Below the pieces are notes generated by a model. The model saw only the letters and a program-made list of their open reading frames with translations. It was not told the DNA's origin and ran no database searches. A program made the translations under genes and the position numbers. Of a stretch of 64,000 bases of DNA, positions 24,845-33,710 are shown piece by piece. Every line of letters starts with the position of its first letter. Position 1 is the first letter of the stretch. This stretch comes from CAVRCT01 sp963719645 (GTDB lineage: Bacteria > Pseudomonadota > Gammaproteobacteria > DSM-16500), in contig CAVRCT010000007.1 of NCBI GenBank assembly GCA_963719645.1, forward strand, positions 62,001 to 126,000, read 5' to 3'.

Positions 24845-25884
24845 TGCGACAGTCTAAAAATGCTGTATATTCATGTTCTTGGGGAACTTGAATAGCAAAG
24901 GAGACTGTCGCATGGGCAAGTATACGCATTTGTCGATTACAGATCGACGTCGTTTTTACACTTTTCTTGAAATGAAATTATCAATATCTGAGATTGCTAA
25001 AAAATTAGACAAGCATAGGTCAACGCTGTATCGAGAACTCGATCGGAATAGTGAAGCAGAAGGATACTTACCCAGGACAGCTCAGTTAAAGACAGAAGAG
25101 CGAGCGAAGCAGAAACGATTAAGTAAAACCGAAAAAGATGCTTATCTGCGAGACTATGTTGTGAGAAGTTTACAGAAAGGTTGGAGTCCTGAACAAATTT
25201 CAGGGCGAATGAAATTTCATAAATTAACAATTTATGTGTGTCCTGAAACAATATATCAATTTGTCTATCAATCAAAAAACAAAGAACTGTATCATTGTTT
25301 ACCCTACAAGAAACCAAAGAGGAAAAAACGTTATAGCAGGCAAAAAAGCCCTTGTAGATATGGAAAAATACGCTTAATTACGCAACGTCCTGAAGAAATT
25401 GCTACACGAAAAAAATTTGGTCACTGGGAAGGCGACACAATTGAATTTAAAGGTACAAAAGAAAAAGTAGTAACAACACTTGTTGAGCGAAAATCGCGAG
25501 TAGTTTTTTTAATAAAAAATAACAGCAAACATTCGCATGGAGTGATGGATAAAATAAAAATAAAATTTAAAAATCTACCTGCAAAAATGTGTAAGACTAT
25601 TACCTTTGATCAAGGTTGTGAGTTTGCTGATTATCGAACGCTTGAGCAAGAAATAAAATGTAAAGTTTATTACTGTGAAACACATTCTCCCTGGCAGAAA
25701 GGTAGTAATGAAAATATGAATGGTCGATTGAGACGTTACTTGCCCAGGGAAACAGAAATTGCCAAAATGACTCAAGAGGAGCTAGATCAACTGGCTGCTC
25801 AAATGAACCGATGCCCTCGAAAATGTTTAGGGTACAAAACGCCCAACGAAGTGTTTATACAGCAGTACAAAAATGATTGTCGCA
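24845..25884 (+). mobile_element. IS30-family insertion sequence
   Basis: Terminal inverted repeats are TGCGACAGTC at 24845 and GATTGTCGCA ending at 25884; the right-hand complement reads TGCGACAATC. They flank one transposase gene. The element lies between the Panacea operon and tRNA-Phe. Exact tips and target duplication cannot be fixed by eye, and the transposase stop codon falls about 10 bp outside the right repeat core. Confidence 0.75.
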
Positions 25885-25895
25885 TTTGGAGCTAG
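24912..25895 (+). CDS. IS30-family transposase
   Basis: 327 residues from ATG 24912 (MGKYTHLSITDRRRFYTFLE). The N-terminal helix-turn-helix has ISEIAKKLDKHRSTLYREL, and there is a second, IS30-specific segment GWSPEQISGRM. The DDE catalytic core has HWEGDTIEFKG (first Asp), ITFDQGCEFADY (second Asp) and HSPWQKGSNENMNGRLRRYLP (Glu). It cuts and joins DNA at the element's inverted repeats. The frame appears full-length and intact, so the copy may be active. An in-frame upstream TTG at 24873 is not preferred. Confidence 0.93.
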   Translation: MGKYTHLSITDRRRFYTFLEMKLSISEIAKKLDKHRSTLYRELDRNSEAEGYLPRTAQLKTEERAKQKRLSKTEKDAYLRDYVVRSLQKGWSPEQISGRMKFHKLTIYVCPETIYQFVYQSKNKELYHCLPYKKPKRKKRYSRQKSPCRYGKIRLITQRPEEIATRKKFGHWEGDTIEFKGTKEKVVTTLVERKSRVVFLIKNNSKHSHGVMDKIKIKFKNLPAKMCKTITFDQGCEFADYRTLEQEIKCKVYYCETHSPWQKGSNENMNGRLRRYLPRETEIAKMTQEELDQLAAQMNRCPRKCLGYKTPNEVFIQQYKNDCRIWS

Positions 25896-25934
25896 AATGC
25901 GCCCTACGACTATTTTTGTAACTCATTGATTTTA

Positions 25935-26010
25935 TGGTGGCCAGACCTGGAATCGAACCAGGGACACAAGGATTTTCAGTCCTTTGCTCTACCAACTGAG
26001 CTATCTGGCC
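25935..26010 (-). tRNA. tRNA-Phe (GAA)
   Basis: 76 nt including encoded CCA. The acceptor stem GGCCAGA/TCTGGCC pairs fully. D-arm AGCTCAGTTGGTAGAGC, anticodon arm with loop CTGAAAA (anticodon GAA), T-arm with GGTTCGATTCC. It lies 40 bp beyond the IS30 end and is transcribed on the minus strand toward it. Confidence 0.96.
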
Positions 26011-26031
26011 AGCATGGATGGAAGAGGCGAT

Positions 26032-26060
26032 ATTAAACCGATTGTAAGTGGTCTAGTCAA
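26032..26060 (-). promoter_or_regulatory. tRNA-Phe promoter
   Basis: On the minus strand TTGACT (26060-26055), 17 bp, TTTAAT (26037-26032). Transcription would begin about 15 nt before the tRNA 5' end. Good spacing and position. Confidence 0.65.
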
Positions 26061-26169
26061 GTGAATTATTATTTTGCGCTGGGCAGGATAAAAATCACGG
26101 GTGCCAGTGAAAGCTTCGTCTAATAAATTGGTAGAAATTTAGAGCATGAGGGGCAAAGCGTACTACTCC

Positions 26170-26272
26170 GTCATTGCGAGGAGCGTTTTTTGCGACGAAG
26201 CAATCCAGTTTTTGATTTAGGGCGACCAAAAAACTGGATTGCTTCGTCGCAAAAAACGCTCCTCGCAATGAC
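26170..26272. repeat. Family B palindrome
   Basis: GTCATTGCGAGGAGCGTTTT and its exact complement, enclosing GCGACGAAGCAATCCAGTTTTT arms and a short GATTTAGGGCGACC turn. Other copies are at 31044-31160, 35244-35343 and 51995-52097. It fills the space before yggX. Confidence 0.88.
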
Positions 26273-26283
26273 GGGGGCGGAGA

Positions 26284-26553
26284 TTATTTCTGTGGCACAT
26301 AACCCGACGGTGCTTCACTGCCGCCGCCAAATAAAAATTTTTCCATCTCGGCGGCTAAAAATTCGCGGGCTTTGGGATCTAGCATGCTCAAGCGATATTC
26401 ATTGATCAACATGGTTTGATGGTGGATCCATAATTGCCAGGCTTCTGGGCTAATGTGATCGTAAATTCGTTTGCCCAATTCGCCGGGATAAGGGGAGCGC
26501 TCAAAGCCTTCAGTGTCTTTGCCTAATTTTTCGCAATGAATGATGCGTGTCAT
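26284..26553 (-). CDS. yggX: Probable Fe(2+)-trafficking protein YggX
   Basis: 89 residues. It opens with TRIIHCEKLGKDTEGFERSPYPGELGKRIYDHIS, closely the family pattern including the conserved Cys7, and continues WQLWIHHQTMLINEYRLSMLDPKAREFL. YggX protects Fe-S clusters from oxidants and buffers labile iron. Its start overlaps the mutY stop by 4 bp; mutY-yggX is the usual order in gammaproteobacteria, and MutY itself has a Fe-S cluster. Confidence 0.95.
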   Translation of the reverse strand: MTRIIHCEKLGKDTEGFERSPYPGELGKRIYDHISPEAWQLWIHHQTMLINEYRLSMLDPKAREFLAAEMEKFLFGGGSEAPSGYVPQK

Positions 26554-27608
26554 GTGGACTCCAATAATTTTTTGATCGGTGCGGGTAAACCAATCGCTTG
26601 TGTTTGCTTGAGGTTATACCAAATTTGTTCGGGATTCTCTACGCGGTTGCGCGGTTTTGTTTGTAAGGTAATAAACACAGGCAAAATATCTAAATGAAAA
26701 TGACTGAAGGTATGTCGAAATTTTTCACCGATGCGTAAATCAGTGAGGGAGAATTTTTGTTGTCGGCAAAATTGATTGATTAATTTTTTATTGGCAAAAT
26801 TTATCATCTCAGGCAAGCTCCACAAGCCGCCCCAAATACCGTCCGTCGGTCGTTTTTGCAAAAAAATAAAGTCGCCGTGTTGCAAAATTAAAAATGTTTT
26901 TTGTTGAATCGGTAATCGTTTTTTAGGTTTCGCTTGTGGTAAGGTTTTTTCAATGCCCAATTGACGCGCTTGACAATGATTGGCGAAAGGACAGCGTTCG
27001 CAGTGTGGTTTGCCACGCACACACAGTGTTGCGCCCATATCCATCATTGCTTGGGTATAATCCGCTACGCGACGCAGAGGCGTTAATGATTCGGCTAATT
27101 GCCACAGTGTTGCCAGCGTATTTTTTTCACCCGGCCAAGTTGTTATGCCCGTTAAACGCGTGAGCACCCGTTTGACATTGCCATCTAAAATAGCTGCTTT
27201 TTTCTGCCAGGCAGTGGCTAAAATCGCACCGGCAGTCGAGCGGCCAATGCCGGGCAACGTGAGTAACTCATCCAAGGTAGCGGGTAATTCACCGTGAAAA
27301 TGTTCCGCAATCATTTTTGCTGCGCGATGTAAATTGCGTGCGCGACTGTAATAACCAAGTCCTGTCCACACATGTAAAACTTGATCTTGCGATGCCATTG
27401 CAAGTGCTTGCACCGTCGGAAACTGTTGAATAAATTTTTGAAAATAAGGAATGACGGTTGCAACTTGGGTCTGTTGCAACATAATTTCTGAAATCCAAAC
27501 GCGATAAGCGGTTTTATTTTGTTGCCACGGCAAATGGGTTCGACCATGTTGATCGAACCAATTTAATAAAACCGTTTGAAATTTTTTTGCGCTCAGTGGG
27601 AATGTCAT
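26550..27608 (-). CDS. mutY: A/G-specific adenine glycosylase
   Basis: 352 residues. It has the helix-hairpin-helix LLTLPGIGRSTAGAILATAW with catalytic Asp in AILDGNVKRVLTR, and the N-terminal LPWQQNKTAYRVWISEIMLQQTQV with the catalytic Glu. The 4Fe-4S loop is C-X6-C-X2-C-X5-C in LCVRGKPHCERCPFANHC, and the C-terminal NUDIX-like domain recognises 8-oxoG. It removes adenine mispaired with 8-oxoguanine. It is followed by yggX with a 4-bp overlap and preceded by hutH at 5 bp, an unusual join that may place it in the hut transcript. Confidence 0.95.
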   Translation of the reverse strand: MTFPLSAKKFQTVLLNWFDQHGRTHLPWQQNKTAYRVWISEIMLQQTQVATVIPYFQKFIQQFPTVQALAMASQDQVLHVWTGLGYYSRARNLHRAAKMIAEHFHGELPATLDELLTLPGIGRSTAGAILATAWQKKAAILDGNVKRVLTRLTGITTWPGEKNTLATLWQLAESLTPLRRVADYTQAMMDMGATLCVRGKPHCERCPFANHCQARQLGIEKTLPQAKPKKRLPIQQKTFLILQHGDFIFLQKRPTDGIWGGLWSLPEMINFANKKLINQFCRQQKFSLTDLRIGEKFRHTFSHFHLDILPVFITLQTKPRNRVENPEQIWYNLKQTQAIGLPAPIKKLLEST

Positions 27609-27613
27609 AAAAC

Positions 27614-29134
27614 TTACGTATCAAGCTGCAATTGCGTAATTGCCTGCAAATTCCCTTTCTTTATCAGTTTTTTGACGGCAGCAATATCCGGCGCAAAAAA
27701 ACGATCTTCCGCATAAAAAGTAACATGCTCGCGAATTAGCGCAAACACTTTTTCCAATGTGGGAGATGTCTTGAGCGGTCGACGGAAATCAATGCCTTGA
27801 CACGCTGCGAGTAATTCAATCGCCACAATGCCGGTGGTGTTTTCTGTCATCGCTAATAAGCGTCGTGCAGCATACGTTGCCATGCTGACATGATCTTCTT
27901 GATTCGCAGAAGTGGGTAAGCTGTCGACACTCGCAGGATGCGCGAGCGATTTATTTTCGCTGGCTAAGGCGGCGGCGGTGACTTGCGCAATCATGAAGCC
28001 AGAATTAACCCCCGCATTTTTGACTAAAAACGGCGGTAATCCGCTGAAATTGGGATCGGTGAGCAATGCAATTCTGCGTTCAGACAATGCGCCTATCTCA
28101 GCAATGCTCAGCGCTAAATTGTCGGCTGCCATTGCAACAGGTTCCGCATGAAAATTGCCGCCAGAAATAATTTCATCATCTTCTGCAAACACCAATGGAT
28201 TATCCGAAACAGCATTGGCTTCCGTCATCAGTGTTTCTCTAGCAAATAAAATTTGCGCCAAGCAAGCGCCCATGACTTGTGGTTGACAACGCAGAGAGTA
28301 AGGATCTTGCACTTTGCTGCAATTTAAATGCGATTCATTCACTTCACTGTCTTGTAATAAAGTCCGTAAAAAGCGTGCCACGGTAATTTGTGACGCATGT
28401 CCACGCACCGCCTGGATGCGTGGATCAAATGGTTTTTGGCTGGCCAGTGTGGCATCTACACTTAACGCGCCTGAGGTCAATGCGGTAAAAAAATTACTGA
28501 CGGCGCCCAGTAATCCAAGCAATGCAAGCGCTGTTGACACTTGTGTGCCATTTAATAATGCCAAGCCTTCTTTCGCAACAAACGTAAATGGTTCAATCTC
28601 TGCGATCGCAAGTCCTTCTTCGGCTGACAAAATATTTCCTTGATAGCGAACGGTGCCAGCACCTAATAAAACAGCACTTAAGTGGGCTAACGGTGCTAAA
28701 TCACCGGAAGCACCGACAGAGCCTTGTGAGGGAATGCAAGGATAAACATTCGAATTGTATAAACTGACTAACGCTTCAATTGTTTTTAAACGCACACCTG
28801 AAAAACCGCGCGCCAAACTATTTATTTTTAACACTAAAATAAGTCGTACCGCTTCATCAGACAGTAAGTCACCGGTGCCTGCTGCGTGTGATAATACGAT
28901 GCTGCGTTGCAGTGCCGTTAAATCATGTGTTTCAATGCGGGTGTTGGCCAGTGAACCAAATCCGGTATTGATTCCGTAAGCGATTTTTCCAGACGCAATA
29001 ATATTTGCAACGACTTTCTCTGCCGCAAAAATGGCATCGCTGCTTTCATCTGCTAATGCAAGTTTAGTGGTTTCATCTAACAGATGACTTAAATCAGAAA
29101 ATTTTATTTTTCCAGGGATTAATGTAAAGCGCAT
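27614..29134 (-). CDS. hutH: Histidine ammonia-lyase
   Basis: 506 residues. The MIO cofactor triad Ala-Ser-Gly is in GSVGASGDLAPLAH, with YGINTGFGSLAN near the N terminus and QEDHVSMATYAARR near the C terminus. It eliminates ammonia from histidine to give urocanate, the first step of the Hut pathway. It follows hutU by 13 bp on the same strand, so hutU-hutH form one operon. All catalytic segments look intact. Confidence 0.97.
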   Translation of the reverse strand: MRFTLIPGKIKFSDLSHLLDETTKLALADESSDAIFAAEKVVANIIASGKIAYGINTGFGSLANTRIETHDLTALQRSIVLSHAAGTGDLLSDEAVRLILVLKINSLARGFSGVRLKTIEALVSLYNSNVYPCIPSQGSVGASGDLAPLAHLSAVLLGAGTVRYQGNILSAEEGLAIAEIEPFTFVAKEGLALLNGTQVSTALALLGLLGAVSNFFTALTSGALSVDATLASQKPFDPRIQAVRGHASQITVARFLRTLLQDSEVNESHLNCSKVQDPYSLRCQPQVMGACLAQILFARETLMTEANAVSDNPLVFAEDDEIISGGNFHAEPVAMAADNLALSIAEIGALSERRIALLTDPNFSGLPPFLVKNAGVNSGFMIAQVTAAALASENKSLAHPASVDSLPTSANQEDHVSMATYAARRLLAMTENTTGIVAIELLAACQGIDFRRPLKTSPTLEKVFALIREHVTFYAEDRFFAPDIAAVKKLIKKGNLQAITQLQLDT

Positions 29135-29147
29135 AACGTGCTAACTC

Positions 29148-30818
29148 CTAAGGAACCATGGGTAAATTTAAATGATGTTGATGGGCGCACTCGATGGCAA
29201 TGTCATAACCCGCATCGGCATGACGCATGACACCACTCGCAGGATCATTGGTTAACACACGCGCTAATCGCGCAGCGGCTTCTTGCGTGCCATCTGCAAC
29301 GATCACGACGCCGGAATGTTGTGAGTAACCAATGCCGACGCCGCCACCGTGATGAATGCTGACCCAGGTTGCGCCACTGGCACAATTTAATAAAGCATTC
29401 AGCAATGGCCAATCGGCAACGGCATCGGAACCATCGAGCATGCTTTCTGTTTCACGATTAGGACTTGCAACAGAGCCGGTGTCTAAATGATCTCGACCAA
29501 TGACAATCGGTGCTTTTAATTCGCCGTTTGCAACCATTTCATTAAAAGCTAAACCGAGTTTGGCGCGATCGCCTAAACCGACCCAACAAATGCGCGCGGG
29601 TAATCCTTGAAATTGAATTCGTTCTCTTGCCATGTCTAACCAATGATGCAAATGAGGATTGTCTGGAATTAATTCTTTGACTTTTGCATCGGTTTTATAA
29701 ATATCGTCTGGATCACCGGAGAGTGCGACCCAACGAAAAGGCCCGACACCGCGACAAAAGAGTGGGCGAATATAAGCGGGTACAAAACCGGGGAAATCAA
29801 ACGCATTTTTAACACCCATTTCTTTCGCCATTTGCCGAATATTATTGCCATAATCAAACGTTGGAATACCTTGATGATGAAAATCCAACATCGCGTTGAC
29901 TTGAATCACCATGGATTCTTTCGCGGCTTGAATGACTTTTGCCGGATCGGTTTTGCGCATCTCAGTCGCTTGTTCGAGTGTCCAACCACGCGGTAAGTAA
30001 CCATTTAAAGGATCGTGTGCACTGGTTTGATCGGTCACCATGTCTGGACGAATTCCGCGTTTGACTAATTCAGGAAAAATATCGGCAGCATTCGCGAGTA
30101 ATCCGATTGAAATGGATTTTTTGGTTTCGACGGATTTTTTTATCAACGCAAGTGCTTCATCTAAATTTGCTGCTTGTACATCCAAATATTTTGTTTCCAA
30201 CCGACGCATAATACGTTGTGGATCGCATTCAACAGCGAGCATCGATGCGCCTGCCATCGTTGCTGCTAAGGGTTGCGCGCCACCCATGCCGCCTAATCCA
30301 CCGGTTAAAATCCACTTACCGTTTAATTGTCCGGCATAATGTTGTCGACCGGCTTCTACAAATGTTTCATAAGTGCCTTGGACGATGCCTTGACTGCCAA
30401 TGTAAATCCAAGAGCCTGCCGTCATTTGACCATACATCATCAAGCCTTTTTGATCTAACTCATGAAAATGTTCCCAGGTCGACCAGTGAGCGACTAAGTT
30501 TGAATTTGCAATCAAGACGCGTGGTGCATCCACGTGTGTTTTAAACACGCCGACCGGTTTACCAGATTGAATTAACAACGTTTCATCGGGATTTAAATTT
30601 TTTAACGCAGCAACAATCTTGTCATAACATTCCCACGTACGCGCTGCGCGACCGATGCCGCCATAGACGACTAAGTCATTTGGAATTTCTGCGACATTGG
30701 GATCTAGATTATTCATTAGCATGCGCAGTGCTGCTTCTGTTAACCAATTTTTGGCGGTAAGAGTTGTGCCGTGCGTGGCATGAATGTGTCGTGACGGATC
30801 GTGACGTGAATTTTTCAT
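29148..30818 (-). CDS. hutU: Urocanate hydratase
   Basis: 556 residues, standard length. The NAD-binding part has TGGLGGMGGAQPLAATMAGA, and the catalytic region has FPGFVPAYIRPLFCRGVGPF, GLPARICWVGLGDRAKLG and VSIHHGGGVGIGYSQHSG. It converts urocanate to imidazolone propionate, using NAD+ as an electrophile. First gene of hutUH; a 470-bp palindrome-rich gap separates it from hutG upstream. Confidence 0.97.
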   Translation of the reverse strand: MKNSRHDPSRHIHATHGTTLTAKNWLTEAALRMLMNNLDPNVAEIPNDLVVYGGIGRAARTWECYDKIVAALKNLNPDETLLIQSGKPVGVFKTHVDAPRVLIANSNLVAHWSTWEHFHELDQKGLMMYGQMTAGSWIYIGSQGIVQGTYETFVEAGRQHYAGQLNGKWILTGGLGGMGGAQPLAATMAGASMLAVECDPQRIMRRLETKYLDVQAANLDEALALIKKSVETKKSISIGLLANAADIFPELVKRGIRPDMVTDQTSAHDPLNGYLPRGWTLEQATEMRKTDPAKVIQAAKESMVIQVNAMLDFHHQGIPTFDYGNNIRQMAKEMGVKNAFDFPGFVPAYIRPLFCRGVGPFRWVALSGDPDDIYKTDAKVKELIPDNPHLHHWLDMARERIQFQGLPARICWVGLGDRAKLGLAFNEMVANGELKAPIVIGRDHLDTGSVASPNRETESMLDGSDAVADWPLLNALLNCASGATWVSIHHGGGVGIGYSQHSGVVIVADGTQEAAARLARVLTNDPASGVMRHADAGYDIAIECAHQHHLNLPMVP

Positions 30819-30940
30819 AGAGAGCTCTTCAGGTAAATAGTTTGGATTATAGCGCTCAGATGGCCATCAGATCGAGATTTATTTTTGCAAAAAAAGCGCA
30901 GGAATACTCGCAGTATTTCGAGCATTTTTCGAAGAATAAT

Positions 30941-31262
30941 CGCGGCAAGTAATCAGATATGAAAGTACGTAATTCTGCTGCTTAGAATGCCTTCACCCAT
31001 CAGGGCATAGGCGTCAAGCTAAGGAAATTTTGCTGAAAAAACCGTCATTGCGAGGAGCGTTTTTTGCGACGAAGCAATCCAGTTTTTGAATTTGCAAAAA
31101 TTTTGCAGAAACATAAAGCAAAAAACTGGATTGCCGCGCCCCTACGGGGCTCGCAATGACGGAGTTGTTAGCAAAATTTCCTTAGCTTGACGCCTATGCC
31201 CATCAGGGTGAAGGCATTCTAAGCAGCCAAATTAGCACTTTCATGTCTGATTACTTGCCGCG
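30941..31262. repeat. Family H palindrome interrupted by a family B palindrome
   Basis: The left arm 30941-31034 (CGCGGCAAGTAATCAGATAT to AAGGAAATTTTGCT) and right arm 31170-31262 are near-perfect complements. A family B copy at 31044-31160 occupies the centre. The right arm of that B copy has diverged (GCCGCGCCCCTACGGGGCTC instead of GCTTCGTCGCAAAAAACGCTC). The rest of the gap (30819-30940) has no gene. Confidence 0.85.
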
Positions 31263-31289
31263 CACTTTCTTAAGCGAGCGCCATTGGAG

Positions 31290-32282
31290 TTACCAGTCTC
31301 TTGGGTGATCGTTGTGATGATGGATGATTTCATAAATTAAATTGGCTGCCAATTTTGCAGTGCGGTGATCAATATCATATTGAGGCGCTAGTTCAGCGAT
31401 ATCATACAAAATGACTTTTCCGCAAGCGGCTAATTGACGAATCAAGGGAATAATGTGCCAAGGCGATAATCCCAGTGGTTGGATCGCACTCACGCCAGGC
31501 GCATATGCAACTGCAAACACATCTAAACATACACTCACATAAATAATTTCATTTTGATCAATAATACGGTCAATGAAATCAACACATTTTTCTGCTTGGC
31601 CTTGATGTAATTCATCGGCCAAGATGACATGGGTATTGAAATGTTTGGCGGTTTCAAACAATTGACGAATATTGCCCGCGTGTTGAATGCCGACGCAGTT
31701 ATAGTCAAGTCGTCGTTTGGCGGTTTCATGCGCGCGTGCGATTTGTAAAAAAGGCGTGCCGCTACTGCCGATTTGGTTGGGTAGCATAGGACGCATATCA
31801 AAATGGGCATCAAAATTTAAAATGCCTAAATTGGTTTGCGGATAGGTTTTAGCAATGCCTTGATAGCTTCCCCAGGCGATTTCATGTCCGCCGCCCAATG
31901 TGATCGGAATAATATGTTCGCGTAATAACAAATGAATGACTTCTGCAAAGGCTGTTTGTGCTGCTTCTAAGTCGCCATCCGTGCAAAGAATATCGCCCGC
32001 ATCGTAAATTGAAAAATTTTGTTTTTGCACCGGCAATTTGCTGAGCGCTGTTCGGATGGTCGCAGGCCCTTCTGCTGCGCCGACTCGACCTAAGTTGCGT
32101 CGCACGCCTTCATCGCATTTAAAACCGATGAGTGCAAACGTTTGTTGCGACTGAGGTAATGAGCGATTGTCTAATAAATTGAGCGGCTGCATTATTTGAA
32201 AAAAAGATGAATTTGGCGGGGTGTCTAATCGACCTTGCCAGTGATTTTTATTCGGTGGTAAATATCGAGTATTCCAAGTCAT
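31290..32282 (-). CDS. hutG: Formimidoylglutamase
   Basis: 330 residues of the arginase/agmatinase (ureohydrolase) family. Metal ligands are in ITLGGGHEIAWGSYQG, LGILNFDAHFDMRP and YVSVCLDVFAVAYAPGVSA. It splits N-formimidoyl-glutamate to glutamate and formamide, the last step of the short Hut route, so no formiminoglutamate deiminase is needed. Of the agmatinase-like enzymes it is assigned HutG because hutI starts 52 bp away in the opposite direction and hutUH is next along. Confidence 0.92.
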   Translation of the reverse strand: MTWNTRYLPPNKNHWQGRLDTPPNSSFFQIMQPLNLLDNRSLPQSQQTFALIGFKCDEGVRRNLGRVGAAEGPATIRTALSKLPVQKQNFSIYDAGDILCTDGDLEAAQTAFAEVIHLLLREHIIPITLGGGHEIAWGSYQGIAKTYPQTNLGILNFDAHFDMRPMLPNQIGSSGTPFLQIARAHETAKRRLDYNCVGIQHAGNIRQLFETAKHFNTHVILADELHQGQAEKCVDFIDRIIDQNEIIYVSVCLDVFAVAYAPGVSAIQPLGLSPWHIIPLIRQLAACGKVILYDIAELAPQYDIDHRTAKLAANLIYEIIHHHNDHPRDW

Positions 32283-32334
32283 ACGTATTCGTGCTCAAAT
32301 GCTAATAATCTAGTTATTTTAAAGGTCTTTCTAC

Positions 32335-33564
32335 ATGAATAACAAGCAATGGAATTCAATTTGGGTAAATGGCTTGTTGGTGACGCTGAATCAGGCGAAT
32401 GAATATGGTCTGATTGAAAAGGGTGCGTTGGCAGTTGCAAATGGTCAAATTGCGTGGGTGGGTGCGATGGCAGAGTTGCCCGCTGATGCGGCGCTTTTGG
32501 CTGATCAAGTGATTGATTTGAAAGGAAAATGTGTCACACCAGGGTTGGTCGATTGTCATACGCATTTAGTCTACGCAGGCAGTCGCAGTCATGAGTTTGC
32601 TCTGCGTTTGAAAGGGGTGACTTATGAAGAAATTGCTCGTCAAGGGGGCGGTATTCAATCTACGGTGACGGCGACTCGTCAGGCCAGTGAGGATGAATTG
32701 TTGCAACAAAGCTTGCCGCGAGCACGGGCGTTGCATCGTAGCGGGGTGACCACGTTAGAAATTAAATCAGGTTATGGACTGGATCTGGCAACGGAATTAA
32801 AAATTTTGCGGGTGGCAAATCGCATTGCAGAAGCGCTACCGGTGACGGTGCGCAAAACGTTTTTAGGTGCGCACACGGTACCGAGTGAATTTCGTGGACG
32901 TGCGGATGATTACATTGCTTATGTTTGTGAAGAGATGTTGCCGGAAATTGCACAACAAAAATTGGCGGATTATGTCGATGTGTTTTGTGAAAAAATAGCA
33001 TTTAATCTTGAGCAAACTGAAAGAGTGTTTCAGGCGGCGCAAAAATTTAAACTAGGGATTAAATGTCATTCTGAGCAATTGTCAGATTTGGGTTGCGCGC
33101 GATTGGCAGCCAGTTTTGGTGCATTGTCAGTGGATCATTTGGAATATTTATCGGAGCCAGGTGTCGCTGCATTAGCAGAAGCTGGGACAGTTGCAGTGTT
33201 GTTGCCAGGCGCATTTTATTTTTTACGCGAAAAACAATTACCGCCAATTGATTTATTGCGCCGCTATGCGGTGCCGATGGCGATTGCAAGTGATTGCAAC
33301 CCTGGGACGTCGCCTGCGACGTCGTTGTTGTTGATGATGAATATGGCGTGCACATTGTTTCGGATGACGCCGGAAGAAGCGTTGTTGGGCGTGACCAAAC
33401 ATGCGGCGGCGGCATTAGGGTTGGCGGATCGCTGTGGGACATTGACGGTTGGTAAAGAAGCGGATTTTGTTGTGTTTGATTGTCAGCACCCGGATGAATT
33501 GGCGTATCACATTGGGATGAATTCGGTTGCGCAGATTGTTAAGGGTGGGGTGGTTGTTAGTTGA
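32335..33564 (+). CDS. hutI: Imidazolonepropionase
   Basis: 409 residues of the amidohydrolase superfamily. TPGLVDCHTHLVYAGSRSHEF carries the zinc-binding HTH and a substrate segment. KSGYGLDLATELKILRVANR, FLGAHTVP and SDCNPGTSPATSLLLMMNM are HutI signatures. It hydrolyses imidazolone propionate to formimidoylglutamate, the substrate of the divergent hutG. The divergent 52-bp promoter region probably controls both. ATG 32335 has AAGG upstream. Confidence 0.96.
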   Translation: MNNKQWNSIWVNGLLVTLNQANEYGLIEKGALAVANGQIAWVGAMAELPADAALLADQVIDLKGKCVTPGLVDCHTHLVYAGSRSHEFALRLKGVTYEEIARQGGGIQSTVTATRQASEDELLQQSLPRARALHRSGVTTLEIKSGYGLDLATELKILRVANRIAEALPVTVRKTFLGAHTVPSEFRGRADDYIAYVCEEMLPEIAQQKLADYVDVFCEKIAFNLEQTERVFQAAQKFKLGIKCHSEQLSDLGCARLAASFGALSVDHLEYLSEPGVAALAEAGTVAVLLPGAFYFLREKQLPPIDLLRRYAVPMAIASDCNPGTSPATSLLLMMNMACTLFRMTPEEALLGVTKHAAAALGLADRCGTLTVGKEADFVVFDCQHPDELAYHIGMNSVAQIVKGGVVVS

Positions 33565-33577
33565 ATGGCTTTAGACC

Positions 33578-33669
33578 GAGCCGCGACCGTCAGGGAGTGT
33601 TCACCTGCCACGAATTGACTAGATGCGAAAATAGAATCGCTGGTGATCGCTCCCTGACGGTCGCGGCTC
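33578..33669. repeat. Family C palindrome
   Basis: GAGCCGCGACCGTCAGGGAG at 33578 and its complement ending 33669, with a central ATTGACTAGATGC / AAATAGAATCGC segment inverted relative to the 16381 copy. It lies between convergent hutI and the isochorismatase-family gene. Confidence 0.88.
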
Positions 33670-33710
33670 AGATTGAAAGCTGTGCATGATGTCGATGACG
33701 ACAGCTTTTT

